A stretch of DNA of 19,638 bases. Origin: Crocosphaera chwakensis CCY0110 (GTDB taxonomy: Bacteria > Cyanobacteriota > Cyanobacteriia > Cyanobacteriales > Microcystaceae). The stretch is taken from contig NZ_AAXW01000078.1 of the NCBI RefSeq assembly GCF_000169335.1, positions 1 to 19,638 on the forward strand, in the 5' to 3' direction. The position numbers and the translations under genes are program-made. Within the stretch, counting starts at the first letter, position 1. Each line of letters opens with the position of its first letter. The notes under the pieces were generated by a model, which saw nothing but the letters and a program-made list of their open reading frames with translations, had not been told where the DNA came from and ran no database searches. Of this stretch, positions 6,657 through 12,597 are shown one piece after another.

Positions 6657-8279
6657 TTAGTAATCAAAATCCCCACCGCCACCAGCAGGAGCTTTTTCTT
6701 TCTCAGGCTTATCTACCACAATACATTCAGTGGTTAAGATCATACCTGCGATCGAGGCAGCATTTTGTAAACCAGAACGGGTTACTTTTGCAGGGTCAAC
6801 GATACCTGCTGCTAACATATCGGTAAATTCACCAGTCGCAGCATCATAACCAGTGTTAAAGTCTTTTTCTTTAACTCGTTCAGCGACAACGGCACCGTTT
6901 TGTCCAGCATTTTCAGCGATGCGCTTTAAAGGAGCGGTTAAAGCACGGGCAACGATTAACGCACCAGTTAACTCTTCGTTAGCTAGATTGCCATTAGCCC
7001 ACTCTTCTAGGTTAGGGGTGAGGTGGGCGAGGGTTGTGCCACCACCAGGGACGATCCCTTCTTCTACGGCTGCTTTTGTGGCGTTGATGGCATCTTCTAA
7101 ACGAAGTTTACGATCCTTCATTTCGGTTTCGGTAGCAGCACCAACTTTGATAACCGCTACACCACCAGATAACTTGGCTAAACGCTCTTGTAACTTCTCT
7201 TTGTCATAAGAAGAGTCAGAATCTTCGATTTGACGACGAATGAGATCACAACGGGATTTAACCGCTTCTTCGTTGCCTTCGGCGACGATAGTGGTATTAT
7301 CTTTGGTCAGAATCATGCGACGGGCTGATCCTAACATTTCAATTTTGGTATTTTCTAGCTTCAAACCAGCATCTTCGCTGATTAAGGTACCACCAGTTAA
7401 GGTAGCAATATCTTCTAACATTTGCTTACGGCGATCGCCAAATCCAGGGGCTTTCACTGCAGCCACGTTTAAGACACCCCGTAAACGGTTAACAACCAGG
7501 GTTGCTAAGGCTTCTTTTTCAATATCTTCAGCGACGATCACTAAAGATTTACCTTGACGGGCGACTTGTTCTAAAACAGGAACTAAGTCTTGAACGAGGT
7601 TAATTTTTTTGTCGGTGATGAGGATGCAGGGTTCTTCAAATACGGCTTCCATGCGTTCGGGATCGGTGACAAAGTAAGGAGAAATATACCCTTTATCGAA
7701 GCGCATCCCTTCGGTAATTTCCAGTTCAGTGAACATGGATTTTCCTTCTTCTAAGGAAATAACCCCTTCTTTGCCCACTTTGTCCATGGCTTCAGCGATC
7801 ATTTTACCCACTTCTTCATCATTTCCGGCAGAAATGGCTCCGACTTGAGCAATCGCTTTAGATTCTTCGATGGGTTGAGCGTGTGCTGCAATTTTTTCGA
7901 CTAAGAACTCAGTTGCTTTATCGATACCTTTTTTCAGGGCGATGGGGTTCGCACCAGCAGCAACGTTACGTAATCCTTCTTTAACGATGGCGTGAGCGAG
8001 AACAGTAGCGGTAGTGGTTCCGTCTCCAGCGACATCGTTGGTTTTTGAGGCTGCTTGACGAATCAAGGAAACGCCAGTATTTTCGATATGATCTTCTAAT
8101 TCAATTTCTTTAGCAATGGTGATCCCGTCATTGATGATTTGCGGGGCGCCAAATTTCTTTTCTAGGACAACGTTACGACCTTTAGGCCCGAGGGTAACAG
8201 CTACAGACTCGGCGAGGATGTCCATTCCTCTTTCTAATGCGCGACGTGCATCTTCGTTGTAAACAATAGATTTAGCCAT
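6657..8279 (-). CDS. groEL: Chaperonin GroEL (60 kDa), operon-encoded copy
   Basis: This full-length 540-residue GroEL is the subunit of the double-ring ATP-driven protein-folding chamber in the cytoplasm. The start AKSIVYNEDARRALERGMD, the nucleotide-binding segment VAGDGTTTATVLA, the signature AAVEEGIVPGGGTTL and the apical and equatorial stretches are all recognisable without gaps. The C-terminus ends PAGGGGDFDY, as in operon-encoded GroEL1 of cyanobacteria, rather than the longer Gly-Met tail of Escherichia coli. It follows groES by 77 bases on the same strand. AGAGG stands about nine bases before the ATG, and a hairpin terminator follows. Regulation is expected from the CIRCE and K-box elements upstream of groES. 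Cyanobacteria usually have a second groEL elsewhere, which cannot be judged here. Confidence 0.99.
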   Translation of the reverse strand: MAKSIVYNEDARRALERGMDILAESVAVTLGPKGRNVVLEKKFGAPQIINDGITIAKEIELEDHIENTGVSLIRQAASKTNDVAGDGTTTATVLAHAIVKEGLRNVAAGANPIALKKGIDKATEFLVEKIAAHAQPIEESKAIAQVGAISAGNDEEVGKMIAEAMDKVGKEGVISLEEGKSMFTELEITEGMRFDKGYISPYFVTDPERMEAVFEEPCILITDKKINLVQDLVPVLEQVARQGKSLVIVAEDIEKEALATLVVNRLRGVLNVAAVKAPGFGDRRKQMLEDIATLTGGTLISEDAGLKLENTKIEMLGSARRMILTKDNTTIVAEGNEEAVKSRCDLIRRQIEDSDSSYDKEKLQERLAKLSGGVAVIKVGAATETEMKDRKLRLEDAINATKAAVEEGIVPGGGTTLAHLTPNLEEWANGNLANEELTGALIVARALTAPLKRIAENAGQNGAVVAERVKEKDFNTGYDAATGEFTDMLAAGIVDPAKVTRSGLQNAASIAGMILTTECIVVDKPEKEKAPAGGGGDFDY

Positions 8280-8356
8280 AGGTTATGCCTCTGTTTGATT
8301 GATTCTGAAAGGGATAAATAAAGAAAGGAGATAATGATTTGCTTAATTTAGGATGT

Positions 8357-8668
8357 TTAAGCAACGGAGGCTAAGATGTCTTTTTCAGATAAAAGTACAT
8401 AGTCTTCTCCAGAGAGTTTGACATCAGTACCTGCATATTTGGAATAAAGGACTTTATCACCAACTTTGACATCTAATTCGGAACGACTGCCATCATCGTT
8501 ACGCTTTCCAGGTCCAACGGCGACAACTTCACCAATTTGGGGCTTTTCTTGGGCGTTATCGGGAAGTAAGATCCCTCCTGCGGTTTTTTCTTCGGCGGGG
8601 CTAACTTTAACAAAAATGCGATCGCCGAGGGGTTTAACGGTAGAGACGTTGATACTAATTGCTGCCAT
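8357..8668 (-). CDS. groES: Co-chaperonin GroES (10 kDa)
   Basis: The 103-residue GroES caps the GroEL ring. Recognisable segments are VKPLGDRIFVKV near the N-terminus, the mobile loop EEKTAGGILLPDNAQEKPQ (about residues 26-44) and the beta-core GEVVAVGPGKR, VGDKVLYSKYAGT and LSGEDYVLLSEKDILA. The length matches cyanobacterial GroES, which has a few extra N-terminal residues (MAAISINVST) compared with E. coli. AGGAGG lies eight bases before the ATG, an excellent ribosome site that fixes the start. It is the first gene of the groES-groEL operon, 77 bases ahead of groEL. Confidence 0.98.
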   Translation of the reverse strand: MAAISINVSTVKPLGDRIFVKVSPAEEKTAGGILLPDNAQEKPQIGEVVAVGPGKRNDDGSRSELDVKVGDKVLYSKYAGTDVKLSGEDYVLLSEKDILASVA

Positions 8669-8719
8669 GGACGAATCCTCCTGATGTTGATAATGGGGTC
8701 AAGAGCTTTATTTGAAACT

Positions 8720-8746
8720 TTAGCACTCTTACCTTCCGAGTGCTAA
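8720..8746 (-). promoter_or_regulatory. CIRCE operator (HrcA-binding site)
   Basis: TTAGCACTC, a 9-base spacer and GAGTGCTAA form the perfect CIRCE inverted repeat about 50 bases upstream of the groES start. HrcA repressor binds CIRCE and releases it on heat shock. The element overlaps the likely -10 box. Confidence 0.97.
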
Positions 8747-8774
8747 TTTAGCTAAATAAGGGTGGTCATGGCAA
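8745..8774 (-). promoter_or_regulatory. Likely groESL promoter
   Basis: On the minus strand TTGCCA (8769-8774) and TAAATT (8745-8750) are separated by 18 bases. The -10 box overlaps the first arm of CIRCE, so HrcA bound there would block polymerase. The boxes are imperfect, so the exact promoter is a guess. Confidence 0.45.
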
Positions 8775-8785
8775 CTGTTCTTAGG

Positions 8786-8801
8786 GTACGGGTTCCCGAA
8801 C
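8786..8801 (-). promoter_or_regulatory. K-box-like element upstream of groESL
   Basis: The minus strand reads GTTCGG-GAAC-CCGTAC. From memory, the K-box described upstream of cyanobacterial groESL operons and linked to light- and heat-responsive control independent of HrcA is GTTCGG-NNAN-CCNNAC. Every specified base matches. It lies about 40 bases upstream of CIRCE. The factor that binds it is not encoded here. Confidence 0.7.
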
Positions 8802-8907
8802 TTTTTAGGGAACGGGGAACAGGGAGCAGTTATGAGCAGGGAGAAAAGTTACGGCTTATTTACTTTTTTAAAACATTTCACTATATTTATGTCCGACTAC
8901 TTAGAGG

Positions 8908-10407
8908 TTAGCTGAGTTGCAACAATAATTGAGAAGCTGTGAGATTTCCTCGCTCTACAATGGGAGTTTCGGGGGGTAACATTTGAAGAATATTCAAAGA
9001 TTCTTGATACATTTTGATAGCTCTTCTTTCGTCTCCTTCTTGTGTATAAATATGGGTTAAATCCAGATAAGCTGCTACTGAGTTGGGGTCAAGATAAATA
9101 ATTTTTTTCAAAAGGTATTTTGCTTCTTCTAATTTACCTGTTTCTTCAGCGATTCTTGCTAATAAGTAATGAGGAGCAATTGCTAAAGAATCTATTTTTA
9201 ATAATCGCTCACAATATAAGATAGCATCTTGATATCGTCCTTGATTCGCATAAATTTGGGCGATCCAGTAAGCAGCATCGGTGTGGTTAGAATTGATATC
9301 AAGAATTTGTTGAAACTGTTCAAGGGCAGCTTGATATCGTTCTTGTTCGATGAAGTTTTTAGCAGTTTCTAGTAACTTATTAACAGTGGGTTTGACAGGT
9401 TCTTTTTTAATGGGAGATGGTGAGATAATTGGTTGTTTTTTTACAGGAACAGGATCGGTTTTGACCGTGATGGGTTTAGGAAGAGTTTTGGCAGGTTTAA
9501 TGGGTTTAAATTGAGGAATCGTTAATTCCTTAACCGTTAATGGCTGACGAATTTCTTGTTGTTTCTCTCCTTCTTTTCGACGTTGATAAATCAAAGACTG
9601 AGAAAAAGATAGTCTATGAAACTGACTTAAATTTTGTCCCGATAATTCGGCATGACCTGTTAAAAGATAGCCGTCAGGATTAAGCGCATGATAAATTTTG
9701 TTGACAACTTTAGTAATGGCAGGGGCATTAAAATAGATAAAAACATTTCGACAAATAAAGAGATCAATATCGTTAAAAGGGAATTCATCTTGAACTAAAT
9801 TAACCAGATGAAATTGAACCATGTTTTTAATTCTAGGTTCAAGCTGGTATTGTTGATTAACTTGTTGAAAATATTGCCCTTTAATGACTTCGCTTACCCC
9901 TCGAAATGACCAAGGACTATAAATTGCTTTTCTGGCAGAATTAATGGCAATTTGATTGATATCTATCCCGAAAACACTTAACTGCCATTGTTTATAATTA
10001 GGGATGAGTTCTTGCAGCATAATTGCCAAGGAATACGGTTCTTCTCCTGTGGAACATCCTGCACTACAAATACGAATGGTTTTCTCAATTTGTTTTTTTT
10101 GTATAATTTTGGGTAAAATATGATTTTGTAATAAGTGAATTTGTTCTTTGTCACGGAAAAAATAACTTTCATTATTGGTTAACAAGGCAACTAAATTTTG
10201 CCATTCTTCTTTACTTTCTTGAGTCCGTGATTCTAATAGTAAATAATAATCTTGGGGACTAATAAAATTAACGGCATCCATTCTCATCGAGATTTTCTTC
10301 GCAAAAGAATCTCTATCTGAGGGGCGAATGACTAAACCTGTACGCTGAAGGATTAAGTGTTGAAAGGCTTCTTTTAAATCAGCAGACAATGAAATTAATT
10401 TAGGCAT
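8908..10407 (-). CDS. cheR: CheR methyltransferase with C-terminal TPR repeats
   Basis: The 499-residue protein has a CheR methyltransferase part (about 1-275), a Pro/Lys-rich linker (about 285-342) and about four TPR helix pairs (about 343-480). The CheR part shows TNNESYFFRD (77-86), the S-adenosylmethionine loop ICSAGCSTGEEPYS (113-126) and FICRNVFIYF (217-226). It would methylate glutamates on the receptor encoded at 15150-16505. That receptor has no C-terminal docking pentapeptide, so the TPR part may supply receptor or partner binding, as in WspC-like CheR proteins (inference). It is the last gene of the chemosensory cluster, 48 bases after cheB on the same strand. Confidence 0.95.
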   Translation of the reverse strand: MPKLISLSADLKEAFQHLILQRTGLVIRPSDRDSFAKKISMRMDAVNFISPQDYYLLLESRTQESKEEWQNLVALLTNNESYFFRDKEQIHLLQNHILPKIIQKKQIEKTIRICSAGCSTGEEPYSLAIMLQELIPNYKQWQLSVFGIDINQIAINSARKAIYSPWSFRGVSEVIKGQYFQQVNQQYQLEPRIKNMVQFHLVNLVQDEFPFNDIDLFICRNVFIYFNAPAITKVVNKIYHALNPDGYLLTGHAELSGQNLSQFHRLSFSQSLIYQRRKEGEKQQEIRQPLTVKELTIPQFKPIKPAKTLPKPITVKTDPVPVKKQPIISPSPIKKEPVKPTVNKLLETAKNFIEQERYQAALEQFQQILDINSNHTDAAYWIAQIYANQGRYQDAILYCERLLKIDSLAIAPHYLLARIAEETGKLEEAKYLLKKIIYLDPNSVAAYLDLTHIYTQEGDERRAIKMYQESLNILQMLPPETPIVERGNLTASQLLLQLS

Positions 10408-10455
10408 TTTAATAACTCATGAATGGGAAAATGTTAGACAGTAAAACGTTTTTTA

Positions 10456-11547
10456 TTAGACTTTTACCCTTTGTAACTTATTTAAAAAAGGGGCAATCTC
10501 TTGAAGGGGAAGAACATAATTCACCACCCCTAACGCGATCGCTTCTTTGGGCATTCCAAAAACCGTACAACTCTTCTCATCTTGAGCAATATTAATCCCT
10601 CCTGCTTGAGCGATCGCATTCATTCCCCTGGCTCCATCTCTGCCCATTCCTGTTAATAAAACACCGACTGTTCCTTGTCTATAAAATTTAGCAACTGATT
10701 CAAACATAGCTGTAACAGAAGGACGATGACCATCAACAGGAGCAGAATTAAGATGACCAAATTGACCTTGGGAATTTAAACCTAAATGATAGTTATCAGG
10801 AGCAAAATAAACCGTTCCTGGGACGGGATATTCTCCCGCTTGAGCTATTTTAATTTTGAGTTGGGATTCGCTTTCTAACCAACTAACTAATCCTTCTAAA
10901 AAACCTGGGCTAATATGTTGAGTACAAATAATTGGAACAGGAAAATTTTTAGGCAGTGGGGCAATAATTTGATGTAATGCTTTTGGCCCGCCAGTGGATG
11001 CCCCAATAGTGACAACTTTAATGGGAGAACGATGATTGTCAACGGTTGGATTGATGGAATTTAAAGAAGAATTGGGAACAGATTTTAATGTTTTTAATTG
11101 AGGCTGAGAAGCTTGAGAAAAGGATTTGGTAAAAACGCTGACTCCTGATAAAACTTTAATCTTAGTAATTAACAGGTTCTTGATTCTTTCATAATCTGAA
11201 TCTTGTCCCGTAATGGGTTTCGGAAAAACATCGATCGCGCCTGCTTGTAGCAGCTTAAAAATATTTCCAGGATCATCTTCTTGTACCGAATTACTAATAA
11301 TTAAAATCGGAATTGGATACTTAGTCATCACTTTCTGAGTCAAAGCCAAACCATCCATTCCTTTCATGTGAAAATCAGTACAAATTACATTAGGATTGAC
11401 TTTAGGAATTAATTCTAAGGCTTCTTGTCCGTTACTGGCGGTGGCAATGACTTGAACATCAGATGAACTATCAATGAGTCTTTGCAGAATTTTTAAAGCA
11501 ACAGGAGAATCGTCAACTAATAGGACTTTAATGGGTGGTTTGGTCAT
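10456..11547 (-). CDS. cheB: CheB protein-glutamate methylesterase
   Basis: The 363-residue response regulator has a receiver (about 5-135; acidic pair Asp12-Asp13, phosphoacceptor Asp58 in CTDFHMKGMDG, lysine in FPKP) and a methylesterase domain (about 175-360). The catalytic triad is visible as Ser184 in GASTGGP, His211 in TQHIS and Asp304 in TGMGRDGA. CheB removes methyl groups from receptor glutamates when phosphorylated by CheA and so opposes CheR, encoded next to it. The linker (about 136-174) is long and serine-rich. Its receiver closely resembles the stand-alone receiver at 12103-12528. The start region overlaps a plus-strand promoter for the antitoxin gene. Confidence 0.97.
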   Translation of the reverse strand: MTKPPIKVLLVDDSPVALKILQRLIDSSSDVQVIATASNGQEALELIPKVNPNVICTDFHMKGMDGLALTQKVMTKYPIPILIISNSVQEDDPGNIFKLLQAGAIDVFPKPITGQDSDYERIKNLLITKIKVLSGVSVFTKSFSQASQPQLKTLKSVPNSSLNSINPTVDNHRSPIKVVTIGASTGGPKALHQIIAPLPKNFPVPIICTQHISPGFLEGLVSWLESESQLKIKIAQAGEYPVPGTVYFAPDNYHLGLNSQGQFGHLNSAPVDGHRPSVTAMFESVAKFYRQGTVGVLLTGMGRDGARGMNAIAQAGGINIAQDEKSCTVFGMPKEAIALGVVNYVLPLQEIAPFLNKLQRVKV

Positions 11548-11568
11548 GATTTTTGGTTAGAGTAGAAT
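11540..11568 (+). promoter_or_regulatory. Likely promoter of the antitoxin/Doc remnant locus
   Basis: TTGGTC (11540-11545), a 17-base spacer and TAGAAT (11563-11568) precede the antitoxin ATG at 11604. AGG follows, with seven A residues before the ATG. The -35 box overlaps the cheB initiation codon on the other strand. No palindromic operator was found. Confidence 0.5.
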
Positions 11569-11603
11569 TAAAGTTATGACAGAACTAATAACCAGGAAAA
11601 AAA

Positions 11604-11825
11604 ATGAAATTAAAACTCTGTAAAATTGGCAATTCACTGGGAGTAATGCTGCCAAAAGAAGTTTTAGAGAAATTCAAGTTAAGTGAAGGAGACAGTCTAT
11701 CTTTAATTGAAACTAAAGAAGGTATTCAGCTTACTCCCGATGATTCTGAGTTTGAAAAAGCGATCGCAATTTATCGAGAAGGAAGTATTAAATACACGAA
11801 TGCCCTCAGAGACTTAGCTAAGTAA
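11604..11825 (+). CDS. AbrB/MazE-type antitoxin
   Basis: The 73-residue product starts with the swapped-hairpin AbrB fold pattern MKLKLCKIGNSLGVMLPKEV, then FKLSEGDSLSLIE, typical of MazE/SpoVT-AbrB antitoxins that bind DNA as dimers. The C-terminal part FEKAIAIYREGSIKYTNALRDLAK is the toxin-neutralising tail seen in antitoxins paired with Doc-like toxins. The gene looks complete, with a good ribosome site and its own promoter. The toxin that follows has lost its N-terminal part, so this is probably an orphan antitoxin now. It is antisense to, and interrupts, the chemosensory gene cluster. It contains a HIP1 octamer at 11760-11767. Confidence 0.88.
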   Translation: MKLKLCKIGNSLGVMLPKEVLEKFKLSEGDSLSLIETKEGIQLTPDDSEFEKAIAIYREGSIKYTNALRDLAK

Positions 11826-12053
11826 TTTGAATTAGCTGCTGCTTATGGATACAGATTGACCAAAAACCACCCTTTTGTTGATGGTAATAAAAGAACAGCT
11901 TTGATGGTTATGTATGTATTTTTAGGCTTAAATAGCTATTGTGTTAATGCGGAAGAAAAAAAAGTTGTTTTGACGATGGAACAACTTGCCAGTAGCATTG
12001 TCACTCAACATGACCTTGCTATATGGCTTGAGAAAAACTCAACACCGCGTTAG
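11826..12053 (+). pseudogene. Doc (death-on-curing, Fic-fold) toxin remnant, N-terminus missing
   Basis: Directly after the antitoxin stop codon, and in the same frame, the sequence encodes FELAAAYGYRLTKNHPFVDGNKRT and about 50 further residues to a stop at 12051-12053. HPFVDGNKR matches the Doc/Fic signature HxFx(D/N)GNKR. The downstream part (VFLGLNSYCVNAEE, then LAIWLEKN) matches the Doc C-terminus. A Doc protein is about 125-130 residues and should begin some 50-60 residues before this segment, including the GGxxGxRDxxLLESAL region, which is absent. The only start-like codon is TTG at 11856, inside the conserved block and without a ribosome site. A deletion has therefore most likely removed the 5' half of the toxin. 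Confidence 0.88.
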
Positions 12054-12075
12054 ATGTATTTTTTTGAGCCAATTT

Positions 12076-12092
12076 CCCCCTAAAAAAGGGGG
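12076..12092. repeat. Short GC hairpin between convergent Doc remnant and receiver gene
   Basis: CCCCCT, AAAAA, AGGGGG forms a 6-bp stem between two converging stop codons. It could act as a weak bidirectional terminator, but neither strand has a proper T-run immediately after the stem. Similar C5/G5 palindromes are common in intergenic DNA of related cyanobacteria. Confidence 0.4.
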
Positions 12093-12102
12093 TTAGGAAG
12101 AA

Positions 12103-12528
12103 TTAAAGTGGCTTGGCTGCAACTTTTTTAGTGGCTAATACTTTAATTTTGGTAATTAGTGTTCGTTGCAGGGCTTCTTGATTATCTCCTAAACCTGCTT
12201 GTGGTTTTGCCATAACATCTAAAGCTCCATCTTGTAAAACTTTAAAGATATTGTCAATATCATCTTTTTGTACAGCATTACTAAGGACTAAAACAGGAAG
12301 CGGATATTTAGCCATTACCTGTTTAATTAATTCAAACCCATCCATATTGGGCATTTGCAAATCGGTACACATCACTTGGGGTTGTACTTTAGGAATTAAA
12401 GTCAAAGCTTGATTCCCGTCAGATGCTGTACCAACAACTTCAATGTCTGGGGAAGATTCCAGCATTTTTTTAAACATTCCGACTGCAACGGGAGAATCTT
12501 CAACTAAGAGAACTTTGATTTTAGACAT
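12103..12528 (-). CDS. Stand-alone receiver domain protein, CheB-receiver paralogue
   Basis: This 141-residue response regulator has acidic residues Glu10-Asp11, phosphoacceptor Asp56 (CTDLQMPNMDG), switch serine in VLSNAVQKDD and the lysine in VMAKP. There is no output domain. By eye about half of its residues match the receiver of the neighbouring CheB, including LIPKV, CTD, NIFK-LQ-GA-DV and the exit LITKIKVL. CheB continues from there into its methylesterase, whereas this protein stops within ten residues. It is therefore a CheB-type receiver without the enzyme and not a typical CheY. It follows cheA by about 70 bases on the same strand, with AAGG before the ATG. A phosphate sink, a competitor of CheB or a CheY-like output are all possible. 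Confidence 0.88.
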   Translation of the reverse strand: MSKIKVLLVEDSPVAVGMFKKMLESSPDIEVVGTASDGNQALTLIPKVQPQVMCTDLQMPNMDGFELIKQVMAKYPLPVLVLSNAVQKDDIDNIFKVLQDGALDVMAKPQAGLGDNQEALQRTLITKIKVLATKKVAAKPL

Positions 12529-12567
12529 TTTTTTGTACCTTGATTGGAATAGTTATTAGTAGGAGAA

Positions 12568-12595
12568 GTAGGGGCGAACAGCCGTTCGCCCCTAC
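12568..12595. repeat. Perfect 12-bp palindromic repeat after cheA
   Basis: GTAGGGGCGAAC, AGCC, GTTCGCCCCTAC is a perfect 12-bp stem with a 4-base loop. It lies two bases from the cheA stop codon and before the stand-alone receiver gene. This GGGGCGAA-type palindrome is a common dispersed intergenic repeat in cyanobacterial genomes. It lacks a T-run, so it is more likely an mRNA-stabilising or attenuating hairpin than a strict terminator. Confidence 0.85.
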
Positions 12596-12597
12596 GG

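Noticed and set aside
6853..7557. Two plus-strand open frames
   Set aside because: Both are antisense to conserved groEL sequence and have no recognisable protein features.
11856..12053. A complete 65-residue small Doc-like protein starting at TTG
   Set aside because: The conserved Doc segment begins ten codons earlier, directly after the antitoxin stop, so the TTG is inside a truncated gene and has no ribosome site.
12076..12092. Strong intrinsic terminator between the Doc remnant and receiver gene
   Set aside because: The stem is only 6 bp and neither strand has an immediate T-run, so it is listed only as a weak hairpin.
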